A stretch of 18,604 nucleotides of DNA, taken from positions 1 through 18,604 of the forward strand of contig JBQMXM010000017.1 in assembly GCA_052174015.1 (NCBI GenBank), given 5' to 3'. Made by a program: the position numbers and the translations under genes. This document shows, piece by piece, positions 1 to 7,210 of the stretch. Position 1 is the first letter of the stretch. Every line of letters begins with the position of its first letter. Below the pieces are notes generated by a model. That model was not told the origin of the DNA and made no database searches. It was given only the letters and a program-made list of their open reading frames with translations. This DNA is from JABCPO02 sp052174015. GTDB taxonomy: Bacteria > Bacillota > Clostridia > TANB77 > CAG-508.

Positions 1-93
1 TGGCGGAGAGTGAGGGATTCGAACCCTCGCGGCAGAACAATCCACCCTACAGGTTTAGCAAACCCGCCCCTTCAGCCTCTTGGGTAACTCTCC
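1..93 (-). tRNA. tRNA-Ser (anticodon GCU)
   Basis: Read on the minus strand this folds as a class II tRNA. The acceptor stem GGAGAGT pairs with ACTCTCC, followed by discriminator G and an encoded CCA at positions 3-1. The anticodon loop TTGCTAA gives GCU, which reads AGC/AGU serine codons. A long variable arm and a T-arm containing GGTTCGAATCC are present, as expected for tRNA-Ser. A good promoter lies just upstream (111-140). The gene is complete, since CCA falls exactly at the window edge. Confidence 0.97.
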
Positions 94-110
94 AAAACAA
101 GTATAATTAA

Positions 111-140
111 ATATTACCAAACATCTTATACTTTTGTCAA
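111..140 (-). promoter_or_regulatory. Promoter of tRNA-Ser
   Basis: On the minus strand a perfect -35 TTGACA (140-135) is followed after 18 bases by TAATAT (116-111). This places the start of transcription about ten bases before the mature tRNA 5' end at 93. Confidence 0.75.
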
Positions 141-195
141 TATAAAAAAGTAATTTTGTAAATTAATTTTAAAATTATTTAAGTTAATTTTGAGT

Positions 196-219
196 TTCTT
201 ACTGTCATTCTTACTGTCA
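196..219. repeat. Tandem direct repeat, 2 x 12 bp
   Basis: TTCTTACTGTCA occurs twice head to tail with no mismatch. It lies between the tRNA promoter and the operon promoter. Function unknown; it could be a slippage product or a paired protein-binding site. Confidence 0.7.
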
Positions 220-346
220 ATTTTAAAAAAACTTAATATATCAAAGGTTAAGATAAATATATTAAGATAGAAAGATGCTTTAACTATTGATATAAAAAAT
301 ACTTAGTTGATTTTCTAAACTACTTTGCTCGCATTTTATTAACTCT

Positions 347-385
347 TTAAATAACTATAAAATTATTAATTAAATAGTTATTTAA
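347..385. repeat. Perfect 12-bp inverted repeat upstream of operon promoter
   Basis: TTAAATAACTAT at 347-358 is the exact reverse complement of ATAGTTATTTAA at 374-385, with a 15-base spacer. The right arm ends five bases before the -35 box of the promoter at 390, so it could be an operator or a weak hairpin. The arms are AT-rich, so chance occurrence is possible. Confidence 0.6.
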
Positions 386-389
386 TATA

Positions 390-418
390 TTGCAAAATGT
401 TTATAAAAAATATATAAT
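390..418 (+). promoter_or_regulatory. Probable sigma-A promoter of the DUF4321-radC-mreCD-PBP2 operon
   Basis: TTGCAA (390-395), a 17-base spacer, then consensus TATAAT (413-418). Transcription would start near 425, about 65 bases before the first start codon at 489. I saw no comparably good promoter between the downstream genes, though short ones in such AT-rich DNA cannot be excluded. Confidence 0.65.
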
Positions 419-488
419 ATGAGTATAAATGTAGGATTAAAATTACATAAAATATAAAAATGTAAATTTTAGTTTACTGGGGGTTAAA

Positions 489-734
489 ATGAATACTAAA
501 GAAAAGAAATGGATATTAATATTATTAATAATAGCAGGAATAGTTATAGGTGGATTAATAGGCGAAATGAGTGATAATAAGTGGTTAAATTATGGACAAA
601 AATTTGGTTTAACAAGTCCTATTAATATAGATTTTAAAGTTTTATCTATAACTTTTGGTTTTTTAATTAATATAAATGTTGCAAGTATAATTGGTATATT
701 ATTAGCGATATTAGTATATTTAAAAATTAAATAA
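489..734 (+). CDS. DUF4321 family small membrane protein
   Basis: An 81-residue protein with two hydrophobic segments, about residues 8-27 and 60-79, separated by a short loop. The pattern GLIGE near the start and FGLTSPINID...LSITFGF in the middle matches, from memory, the DUF4321 family of Clostridia, which is often found beside maf, radC and mre genes. The start ATG has a strong ribosome site (GGGGGT) a few bases upstream. Function is unknown for the family; position at the head of a cell-shape operon suggests an envelope role, which is inference only. It is 79 bases from the probable start of radC. Confidence 0.8.
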   Translation: MNTKEKKWILILLIIAGIVIGGLIGEMSDNKWLNYGQKFGLTSPINIDFKVLSITFGFLININVASIIGILLAILVYLKIK

Positions 735-813
735 AAATAATAAAATAATGATTAAATAAAAAATAAATTAATTACAAATTATATTTAAATCTTAGGGGTA
801 GAAAGAGGATGTT

Positions 814-1479
814 ATTAAAATACAAGAATTACCCATAAGCGAAAAACCTTATGAAAAAACAATACAATATGGTATTAGTTCTTTATCAGATGCAGAATTA
901 ATATCATTAATAATTAGGACAGGTTCAAAAAAAGAAAATTCAATACAAGTAGCACAAAAGATTATGTGCCTTGCAGATAAAAAATTAAAAGATGTATTTT
1001 TTAAAAATATATCAGAATTAATACAAATAGACGGTGTTGGTAAAGTTAAAGCAATACAATTACAAGCGATAGGTGAAATAATAAAAAGGGTTGAACATAA
1101 TATATATGATGAGAAAAAATACATATATAATACCAAAGATGTATTTAATTTATTAATGCCTGAAATGAGATATTTAAAAAAAGAAGAATTACATGTACTG
1201 TATTTATCTAATTCTAATATGTTAATAAAAATAAAAAGATATGCAAATAACAATATTGGAAATATTAAAATAGATCCAAATATAATTTTAAAAGATGTAA
1301 TTAAAGAAGATATTCCAAGAATTATATTAGTACATAATCATCCAAGTGGAAATAGTAATCCAAGTAAACAAGATAAAGAATTTACAAAATATTTAAATAA
1401 GATAGCACTTATTATGGGAGTTGAATTACTTGAACATATAGTGATTGCAAATGATAAATATTCTACGATAGAATTTTAA
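814..1479 (+). CDS. radC: RadC family JAB/MPN-domain protein with probable non-AUG start
   Basis: The reading frame has an N-terminal segment typical of RadC (KIQELPISEKPYEK, then SLSDAELISLIIRTGS). A helix-hairpin-helix (QIDGVGKVKAIQLQ) follows, then a C-terminal JAB/MPN metalloprotease-like fold with the metal motif HNHPSGNSNPSKQD. Length from 814 is 221 residues, normal for the family. The first in-frame ATG, at 964, would lose the conserved N-terminus. ATT at 814 gives the expected start (M)KIQELP and lies five bases after AGAGG. The nearby ATG at 809 is in another frame and stops after nine codons; one extra A in the run at 817-820 would join it to radC. Molecular function of RadC remains unsettled despite the old 'DNA repair' name. 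The segment before the HNH-like motif is divergent. Family assignment is firm; the start is not. Confidence 0.88.
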   Translation: MKIQELPISEKPYEKTIQYGISSLSDAELISLIIRTGSKKENSIQVAQKIMCLADKKLKDVFFKNISELIQIDGVGKVKAIQLQAIGEIIKRVEHNIYDEKKYIYNTKDVFNLLMPEMRYLKKEELHVLYLSNSNMLIKIKRYANNNIGNIKIDPNIILKDVIKEDIPRIILVHNHPSGNSNPSKQDKEFTKYLNKIALIMGVELLEHIVIANDKYSTIEF

Positions 1480-1515
1480 TTATAATAATTTAATTAGAGA
1501 TAATAAAGGTGGTAA

Positions 1516-2334
1516 ATGAAAAAAAATAAACAAACACATTTAATAGGTACAATATTAACTTTAATAGTATTAGGAATCTTATTGTTTATTTCAAGCCTTA
1601 ATTCTTATGAATTAAGGTTTTTTAGTAGTATTCAAAATGGAATACAAAAAACAATTAATAAGATTCAAATATCTAAAGATAATGAAATACTTGCAAAACA
1701 ACAAGGAAAAGATATAAGAACAATAGAAAAAGAAAACTTAGACCTATTAAGAGAAAATCAAGAACTTAAACTTAAAATGAGAGAATTAGAAGTTATAAAG
1801 GCTAAAAATTTTGAGCTTGAAGAAATGTTAGAATTAAAAAAGAAATATGTTAATTTTGAAGGAGTTGTTGCAAAAGTCATTAATAGAAGTATAAATGATT
1901 TAGAACATACAGTTACAATTGATGTTGGGAAAAAACATGGTGTAGAAGAAGATATGGCTGTAGTACATGCAAATGGACTATATGGAAAAGTAATTAGTGT
2001 AACTGAAGATACTTCTAAAGTTCAAATAATAACAGACCCTGCAAGTAAAATTTCTGTACAAGTAGGTAATGAAATAGATAGAATAGTAGCAAAAGGAGAT
2101 TTAGCAAAAGGAGTAATTTTAAAAATGTTACCAATACCACCCAAAGTTGTTTCAGGACAAGATATATTTACATCAGGTATAGCGAGTATATTTCCTAAAG
2201 GTATATATATTGGTACAATTAATACTGTTAATATAACTCAAAACAATATAGATTCTTATGCAACTATTAATTTACCAAGTTCTTTAAATAATATAACTAA
2301 AGTAATGGTATTAAAAAAAGAAAATAAGAAATAA
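1516..2334 (+). CDS. mreC: Rod shape-determining protein MreC
   Basis: A 272-residue protein with a short cytoplasmic N-terminus, one membrane helix at about residues 9-28, and a charged coiled coil at about 50-105. The extracellular beta-rich domain (about 110-268) contains family-like stretches such as VAKVINRSINDL, VTIDVGKKHGV and VVHANGLYGKV. MreC is a scaffold of the elongasome that links MreB/MreD and the PBP2-type transpeptidase during side-wall growth. This fits its neighbours: mreD follows after 59 bases and the PBP2 gene comes next. The start ATG is preceded by AAAGGTGG. Length is usual for the family. mreB, often just upstream of mreC in Clostridia, is not in the window. Confidence 0.93.
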   Translation: MKKNKQTHLIGTILTLIVLGILLFISSLNSYELRFFSSIQNGIQKTINKIQISKDNEILAKQQGKDIRTIEKENLDLLRENQELKLKMRELEVIKAKNFELEEMLELKKKYVNFEGVVAKVINRSINDLEHTVTIDVGKKHGVEEDMAVVHANGLYGKVISVTEDTSKVQIITDPASKISVQVGNEIDRIVAKGDLAKGVILKMLPIPPKVVSGQDIFTSGIASIFPKGIYIGTINTVNITQNNIDSYATINLPSSLNNITKVMVLKKENKK

Positions 2335-2393
2335 ATAAAAATAAAAATTAAGAATATTTAAGAACATTTAACAATATAAAGAAAGGAATAAAT

Positions 2394-2927
2394 ATGAAAA
2401 AAATATTAATAAATTTAGCAATATTATTATCTGTATATATAATAACATTATTAGAAGTTATATTTTTTAAACAAATTAGTATTTTATCAATTGTTCCAAA
2501 CTTTTTAATAATAGTCATGATATTTTTAATTGATTATTTAGATAGATTTACATATATGAGTATGTTAGTTTTAATTGGTATATATATTGATATAGTGTTT
2601 TCAATGAATATAGGGTTTACATCAGCATCATTACTAATATGTGCATTTATAGATGAGATTATAGATAATATATTATATCAAGACAATAGAGTTATATATA
2701 TTATAAGGATATTAATATTAACATTCATATTTAATATAAGTTACTATATGCTGAGAGTTGTATTATATAATTTAGATATTCAATTTATACAATTATTAAT
2801 ACAAACAACAACAGTTGCAATTTTAAATATATTATTAGGGATAGTGATATATAGACCTTTAAAATATGTAGGATTAAAAATAGAAAAATTCTATAAGAAA
2901 AGCAATATATTAACAAGATATTTTTAG
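2394..2927 (+). CDS. mreD: Rod shape-determining protein MreD
   Basis: A 177-residue, very hydrophobic protein with about five or six membrane helices spread over its length and a positively charged C-terminal tail. Sequence is weakly conserved in this family, so the call rests on size, topology, the segment VPNFLIIVMIFL and the position between mreC and PBP2. MreD is an integral membrane partner of MreC in the elongasome. The start is supported by GAAAGGAA upstream. The next gene begins 17 bases after its stop, suggesting tight co-transcription. Confidence 0.85.
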   Translation: MKKILINLAILLSVYIITLLEVIFFKQISILSIVPNFLIIVMIFLIDYLDRFTYMSMLVLIGIYIDIVFSMNIGFTSASLLICAFIDEIIDNILYQDNRVIYIIRILILTFIFNISYYMLRVVLYNLDIQFIQLLIQTTTVAILNILLGIVIYRPLKYVGLKIEKFYKKSNILTRYF

Positions 2928-2944
2928 AAAAGGTATGGAGATTT

Positions 2945-5170
2945 ATGAAAATACTAGATAAATTAAAATTTAATAGAGATAAGAAAAAAACAAATAGAAT
3001 ATATCGTAAAAATTTAGATAAGAATAATAATGAGATAAACAATGTAAAAAATAGTAAACAAATTCAAAAAGAACAAAAATCTTTAAATATTAGGTACAAT
3101 CTAATTATTATCACACTATATATTGCAGCAGCAATACTACTTATTCAATTATTTAATATGCAAATATTAAATGGACTTAACTATAGAGAACAATCAAATA
3201 CTAGATTAACAAAAGAGGTAAGTATAGAGCCTACACGTGGAACAATAATGGATAGAACAGGAATACCATATGCAAGTACAGAGCTAAACTATAGTGTAGA
3301 ATTACATAAATTAAAATCAGATGATGAAGTGTTAAATAAGTTAGGAAAGACTTTAATAGGTATATTAAAAAAGAATAATGAAGAATATGATATATCATTA
3401 CCTTTAGATTTAAAAAATATGAAATACAAACAAATGTCAGGAGAAGATTTAAGAAAGTGGAAATTAAAAAATAAAGTACCAGAACAAGCAAGTCCACAAG
3501 AAGCTTTTGATATATTAAAACAAAACTATAGAGTAGAAGAAACAGATAAAGAAATTGCATCAAATATATTAGAATTTAGAGACTTACTTAATGAAAGAAA
3601 ATATAACAATTTTGAAGCGTTGAAAATTGCTAAAAATATAAAAAAAGATACAGCAATTGAAATTTCAGAAAAATCATATAAACTACCAGGTATAAATATA
3701 ATATCTAAGCCAAAAAGAAACTATTTAAAAGGAGAAGAAGCTTCTCATATTATAGGGTATATAGGTAAGATAAACGAAAAAGAATATGAATCTAAACAAG
3801 AAGCTAAAAATACAGAATACAGAAATGACGATTTTATAGGTAAAACAGGTATAGAAAAAACATTTGAAAAAGTATTAAAAGGAGTTAGAGGAAAAAAACA
3901 AATAGATATTAATATACAAGGTGGAGTAACAGGTGAATACACTATAAAAGAAGCAGTAGGTGGAGCATCAGTAGTATTAACAATAGATTCAAAACTACAA
4001 AAAGTTACAGAACAATCATTAGAAAGAACAATAAAAAAACTTCGTCAAGGTGGATTTGAAAACAAAAAACAGAATGCCAAAGGAGGTTCAACAGTTGTTA
4101 TGAATGTAAAAACTGGAGAAATCTTAGCAATGGCAAGCTATCCACAATATGATGTAAATAGGTTTAAAGATGGTATATCAAATAAGGATTGGAATGAATA
4201 TGCCAATAATCCACTTGCACCACTTGTAAATAGATCAATATCTACAATATATGCACCAGGTTCAACATTTAAGATGATAACAGCACTTACAGGACTTAAT
4301 GAAGGTAAAATTGGATTAAGAGAAATAATAAATGATACAGGAATATATCCTAAAGCACATAGACCAAAATGTTGGATTTATCTTTATCATGGTATAGGTC
4401 ATGGGCGACTTAATGTAATTGGAGCTATAAAGAATTCATGTAACTATTTCTTTTATGAAGTAGGAAACAGAGTAGGTTCAGATAAAATATCAGAATATGC
4501 AAAATATTTTGGATTAGGAGTAAAAACAGGAGTAGAATTAGAAGGCGAAAAAACAGGAGAGCTTGCAAATAAGCAAACTGCAGAAAAAAGAGGAGAAGTT
4601 TGGACACAAGGAGGAGAATTATCTGCAGCTATAGGACAATCATACAACTCATTTACACCAATTCAAATGGCTAAATATATATCAATGATAGCAAATGGTG
4701 GTAAAGTAATACACCCAACTTTAATAAAAAGTATAAAACAAGCAAATGGGACATCACTATCCCAAGAAGAGATAGATAAAATATTAGAAGAAACATTAGG
4801 ATACAAAAAAGAAAAAATAGAAGATAAACAAATTAAAAAAGAATATATAGATGCAGTACTTGAAGGAATGAGAGCTGTTACAGGAGAAAGTGGTGGTACA
4901 GCATACTCTGTATTTAGAAATTTCAAAGTAGAAGTAGGTGGAAAAACAGGTACAGCCCAAGTAGGACAAAATAGGACAGATGGACTTTTTGTTGGATTTG
5001 CACCTTTTGATTCACCAGAAATAGGTATAGTAACTGTAATAGAAAATGCAGGAGAAGGACATTATACTGCAGAAGTTGTAAGAGATATTATGAAAGAATA
5101 TTTTGGAATGAATATTAAACACATAAAAGAAAATATGAATCTAAACAAAGAAGGTGAGTTCATAATATAG
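2945..5170 (+). CDS. mrdA: Penicillin-binding protein 2, elongasome transpeptidase
   Basis: A 741-residue class B penicillin-binding protein that cross-links peptidoglycan during rod elongation. It has a basic cytoplasmic N-terminus, one membrane anchor at about residues 52-73, and a PBP dimer domain beginning with EPTRGTIMDRTG near residue 97. The C-terminal transpeptidase carries all three active-site motifs: STFK with catalytic Ser440 and Lys443, SCN at 498-500, and KTG at 667-669. I see no PASTA domains, which argues against SpoVD/PBP2x-like division proteins; the mreC-mreD context supports the elongation PBP2. The dimer region carries a long insertion rich in Lys and Glu. The ribosome site is AAAAGGTATGGAG. 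It is followed after 31 bases by the CPCC gene. Confidence 0.93.
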   Translation: MKILDKLKFNRDKKKTNRIYRKNLDKNNNEINNVKNSKQIQKEQKSLNIRYNLIIITLYIAAAILLIQLFNMQILNGLNYREQSNTRLTKEVSIEPTRGTIMDRTGIPYASTELNYSVELHKLKSDDEVLNKLGKTLIGILKKNNEEYDISLPLDLKNMKYKQMSGEDLRKWKLKNKVPEQASPQEAFDILKQNYRVEETDKEIASNILEFRDLLNERKYNNFEALKIAKNIKKDTAIEISEKSYKLPGINIISKPKRNYLKGEEASHIIGYIGKINEKEYESKQEAKNTEYRNDDFIGKTGIEKTFEKVLKGVRGKKQIDINIQGGVTGEYTIKEAVGGASVVLTIDSKLQKVTEQSLERTIKKLRQGGFENKKQNAKGGSTVVMNVKTGEILAMASYPQYDVNRFKDGISNKDWNEYANNPLAPLVNRSISTIYAPGSTFKMITALTGLNEGKIGLREIINDTGIYPKAHRPKCWIYLYHGIGHGRLNVIGAIKNSCNYFFYEVGNRVGSDKISEYAKYFGLGVKTGVELEGEKTGELANKQTAEKRGEVWTQGGELSAAIGQSYNSFTPIQMAKYISMIANGGKVIHPTLIKSIKQANGTSLSQEEIDKILEETLGYKKEKIEDKQIKKEYIDAVLEGMRAVTGESGGTAYSVFRNFKVEVGGKTGTAQVGQNRTDGLFVGFAPFDSPEIGIVTVIENAGEGHYTAEVVRDIMKEYFGMNIKHIKENMNLNKEGEFII

Positions 5171-5201
5171 TTAAAAAGAAAAAATATACAAAGGAGTAAC
5201 T

Positions 5202-5390
5202 ATGGATAAATTATTAAAATGTGCATGTTGTAGTAATTTTACTATTGAAGATGAATATGATACTTGTCATATTTGTAATTGGCAAAAAGATTTAGTACAA
5301 GAGAAAGATCCTAACTTTTGGGGAGGAGCTAATAAAATGAGTTTAAACCAAGCGAAAGAAGCGTATAAAAAAGGATTACCTATTGAATAA
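5202..5390 (+). CDS. Small Cys-rich CPCC-domain protein, copy A
   Basis: A 62-residue protein with a zinc-ribbon-like cysteine layout: CACC near residue 8, then CHICNW, followed by WGGANKMSLNQAKEAYKK. This matches the Cys-rich CPCC family, with the usual CPCC changed to CACC. Function is unknown; a metal-binding or immunity role is inference. It follows PBP2 by 31 bases with a good ribosome site (AAGGAGT) and is closed by the terminator at 5394-5423. A second copy on the opposite strand at 13577 shares 48 of 60 aligned residues and the same terminator stem. Together they bracket the CRISPR-Cas island. Confidence 0.8.
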   Translation: MDKLLKCACCSNFTIEDEYDTCHICNWQKDLVQEKDPNFWGGANKMSLNQAKEAYKKGLPIE

Positions 5391-5422
5391 AATAAAACAA
5401 CTTGAGAAATTCAAGTTGTTTT
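5208..5422 (+). repeat. Left arm of long imperfect inverted repeat (CPCC gene plus terminator)
   Basis: The segment from the third codon of CPCC copy A through its terminator aligns with 13759-13547 read on the minus strand. Long exact stretches are shared, including the last 16 codons with few changes and the terminator stem AACAACTTGA. The two arms are about 8.1 kb apart and face each other. Confidence 0.75.
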
Positions 5423-5423
5423 T
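5394..5423 (+). terminator. Rho-independent terminator after CPCC copy A and the mre operon
   Basis: A perfect 12-bp stem AAAACAACTTGA/TCAAGTTGTTTT with a five-base loop (GAAAT) and a T run. It starts four bases after the CPCC stop. With A-rich and T-rich flanks it could work in both directions. Confidence 0.85.
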
Positions 5424-5488
5424 AAAGGCTCTATACTTTTAATGGGGGTATAAATTTATCTAAAATATAAAAATTTAGATAAAAAAAG

Positions 5489-5556
5489 TGCATAAGTTAA
5501 TAAATTGTAGTATCCTTAAAAAAACCAATAGAAAGGACTACGTTTTAACTTATGCA
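5489..5556. repeat. Imperfect 68-base inverted repeat (hairpin)
   Basis: TGCATAAGTTAA (5489-5500) is perfectly complementary to TTAACTTATGCA (5545-5556). Inside it, GTAGTATCCTT near 5507 nearly pairs with AAGGACTAC ending at 5541. It is longer and better matched than expected for background AT-rich DNA. It may be an insertion-sequence end, a MITE-like relic or a structured RNA leader. Confidence 0.6.
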
Positions 5557-5740
5557 AGATAATAATATAACAATTAGATATAAAATACAAGAGGTTAAGA
5601 TAATAAAACAAGAATTTGTGTAGAAAGTTCAAACATATTTGACAGAAATATATTAAAAAGAAATAGTTCTAACATTTTTATAATATTCTTCAACCATTTG
5701 ATTTGTTGCAAAAGAAAAAATAATAATATATATATAATGG

Positions 5741-5762
5741 AAAAAGAGAGTTTTTAAACTCT
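5741..5762 (-). terminator. Possible terminator of the 241-residue membrane protein gene
   Basis: On the minus strand, AGAGTTT pairs with AAACTCT over a tiny loop and is followed by CTTTTT. It lies just past the stop at 5785. The stem is short, so this is a moderate call. Confidence 0.4.
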
Positions 5763-5784
5763 ATATATATTTTTTTTTATTAAA

Positions 5785-6510
5785 CTAGTATTCCCACCAA
5801 TAACCAGAATTTTCTTTAATCATTAATTTTTTAATTTTCCATAATTGTATACATTGATTTCTTTTTACAGGATTAGTGATACTATTACTAATCAAGGTTT
5901 GATTATATTTATTGTGTTTTTTGTAAAGACATCTTTCCAATTCATAATTAGATTCTTTTAAATTTAATAAATAATCGTATTTTTTTTGTATATCTTTTGT
6001 AACTGCACCATATGAATTTCTTAAAAGACTGCTTTTCATAGTAAAAAACAATCTATCAGTTTTTGGATACCAAGTATACTCATCATTCTCAGTTAGTCGT
6101 TTATTAATAAAATCTTCTGAATTTTCAAAATTTTCTTCTACTTCTTCAAATTCATTTTTGGACTTACTAAATAATAAAAATTGTCGCCCATCTTCTGTTT
6201 CATACAAAATAAAATTTCCATAGTGCCATTTTTTAAATAATTGTAAAAACTCTCCATTTTCTACAGTATATAGGGTGATTGGAAAAGAAATCACTTTTAG
6301 ACATTCCCTAAAAAATGATAAAATTAAAACAATTAAATAAAATATTGCAAAAAAGATATAAAATATTAATTTTAATAAAAAATATATTGCTTTTAAAATT
6401 TTATATATTATACGAATAATAATACTTTTTCTAAATTGTGTTCTAATTTTTCGTTTAATTAAATATAATTTTGTTTTAAACTTTATTTTTTTCTTTTTTT
6501 GTTCTTCCAT
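5785..6510 (-). CDS. Hypothetical membrane-anchored protein
   Basis: A 241-residue protein I do not recognise. The first 30 residues are strongly basic. A long hydrophobic stretch at about residues 30-67 could form one long or two short membrane helices. The rest (70-241) is a soluble, charged region with many aromatic residues, including YGNFILYETEDGRQFLLF and ENDEYTWYPKTDRLFF, ending in SGYWWEY. By the positive-inside rule the basic N-terminus is cytoplasmic. The start ATG has AAGGTGG upstream on the minus strand, and a TATAAT (6567-6562) suggests its own promoter, with no clear -35. It lies inside the island between the CPCC copies and is transcribed against the cas operon. It may be an accessory cargo gene; nothing shows a defence role. 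Confidence 0.7.
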   Translation of the reverse strand: MEEQKKKKIKFKTKLYLIKRKIRTQFRKSIIIRIIYKILKAIYFLLKLIFYIFFAIFYLIVLILSFFRECLKVISFPITLYTVENGEFLQLFKKWHYGNFILYETEDGRQFLLFSKSKNEFEEVEENFENSEDFINKRLTENDEYTWYPKTDRLFFTMKSSLLRNSYGAVTKDIQKKYDYLLNLKESNYELERCLYKKHNKYNQTLISNSITNPVKRNQCIQLWKIKKLMIKENSGYWWEY

Positions 6511-6608
6511 TTGTTACCACCTTATATAATAAATGGATATCTTATCCCTTTTTGAATCTATATTATACTCAAACAAATTAAAATGAAATTACAATAGTAG
6601 AGTATGGT

Positions 6609-6851
6609 TTAAATCCACATATATAAATTATATGCACAAGCATCTACAGAAGCTCTTATAGCATAATCACATGCTATATCTTTTTTTAATTCCCCTGTTT
6701 TCTCATATTCTTTAAATCTTTGAATGTATTCTTGAGAATGCTTTCCTTTCATTAAACTTTCTATTACTTTTTTTTCATACTCTTTTATGGTCAAATCCTT
6801 TTTTCTATTCACCTTTGATACTCCCATCTCTAACTTCACATACTTTATCAT
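6609..6851 (-). CDS. Hypothetical small protein
   Basis: An 80-residue frame with a charged, probably helical middle (LTIKEYEKKVIESLMKGKHS) and a C-terminus ending in AYNLYMWI. I do not recognise it. The start is uncertain: ATG at 6851 has no clear ribosome site, ATG GGA at codon 9 follows GAAGTTAGAG, and a GTG just before NRKKDLTIKEY follows AAAGG and may be the true start. It lies 98 bases upstream of the membrane protein gene on the same strand, but a separate promoter for that gene argues against a simple operon. It could be a fragment of a longer decayed gene, since a second coding-like fragment lies just upstream. Confidence 0.4.
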   Translation of the reverse strand: MIKYVKLEMGVSKVNRKKDLTIKEYEKKVIESLMKGKHSQEYIQRFKEYEKTGELKKDIACDYAIRASVDACAYNLYMWI

Positions 6852-6899
6852 AGTCTAAAGGCTTAATATTAGCTTTAAAATTATGATATTCTGATATTA

Positions 6900-7022
6900 T
6901 TATTTATTTATTATTTTATTACCTGTATATTTAAAAAATATATTTTCTGGGTTATCTTTGTTCATTCTCCATTCTTTAGGTGCAAACTCTTCATTAAATT
7001 TAGTATAACTTAAATGGGTAAT
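6900..7022 (-). pseudogene. Decayed coding fragment next to the CRISPR array
   Basis: A 40-codon open stretch bounded by stops, without a suitable start codon. Its composition looks like real protein (FNEEFAPKEWRMNKDNPENI, then FFKYTGN) rather than random AT-rich translation. It ends at a normal TAA and lies at the trailer end of the array. Probably the C-terminal remnant of a lost gene of unknown identity. Confidence 0.3.
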
Positions 7023-7042
7023 TCATATATAGTATATTTTAT

Positions 7043-7210
7043 TCTTAGTTACAACATGAAATTACATCACTCCCAAACCATACCTGTGTTTAATTGTATT
7101 TTATATATGTTTAGTTACAATATGAAATTACATCACTCCCAAACTACGGTATCCGAAACGACTAAAATAACTATGTTTAGTTACAATATGAAATTACATC
7201 ACTCCCAAAC
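7043..7210 (-). CRISPR. Type II-A CRISPR array, 3 repeats and 2 spacers
   Basis: Three 36-base repeats at 7043-7078, 7109-7144 and 7175-7210 are separated by two 30-base spacers (7079-7108 and 7145-7174). On the plus strand the repeat starts GTTTAGTTACAATATG and ends CACTCCCAAAC. Repeats 2 and 3 are identical; repeat 1 has three mismatches, two of them at its outer end, marking it as the trailer end. Transcription is on the minus strand, giving crRNA repeats that begin GUUUGGGAGUGAUG. This is supported by a promoter and leader on the right, the leader ending GTTTGAG, a tracrRNA at 13453 complementary to this strand, and resemblance to repeats I recall from Finegoldia and Treponema. The array is very short, as expected for a system no longer acquiring spacers. 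Confidence 0.93.

Larger units (their letters stand above)
94..488. other. Intergenic region between tRNA-Ser and the radC-mre operon
   Basis: No gene is visible in these 395 bases. They hold the tRNA promoter (minus strand), a tandem 12-mer at 196-219, a perfect 12-bp inverted repeat at 347-385, and the promoter of the rightward operon at 390-418. The leader of the following gene is about 65 bases. The rest is AT-rich sequence in which I see no further structure. Confidence 0.6.
5424..5784. other. Intergenic stretch with possible mobile-element relic
   Basis: No full gene is visible. The stretch contains a 68-base imperfect hairpin (5489-5556) whose right arm overlaps a 23-codon open frame at 5552-5623 beginning MQDNNITIRYKIQEVKII, preceded by AAAGGAC. 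Open codons continue in the same frame for eleven residues after that stop. This looks like the first part of a decayed gene, perhaps a transposase, but I cannot identify the family. The remainder is AT-rich and ends in a weak minus-strand terminator. Confidence 0.4.

Noticed and set aside
849..1253. Minus-strand open frame inside radC
   Set aside because: Shadow frame opposite a clearly conserved gene; no ribosome site or family resemblance. The same applies to other minus-strand frames opposite mreD, PBP2, cas9, csn2 and the surface protein gene.
2945..5170. SpoVD or other division-type penicillin-binding protein
   Set aside because: No PASTA domains and the gene directly follows mreC and mreD, which supports elongation PBP2.
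7145..7174. Spacer 2 as a self-target against the intergenic region near 350
   Set aside because: Only about ten AT-rich bases are shared (AAATAACTAT), which is expected by chance in this DNA.
7043..7210. Array transcribed rightwards
   Set aside because: The degenerate repeat, the TTGACA-N17-TATCAT promoter and the GTTTGAG leader end all place the leader on the right, so transcription is leftward.
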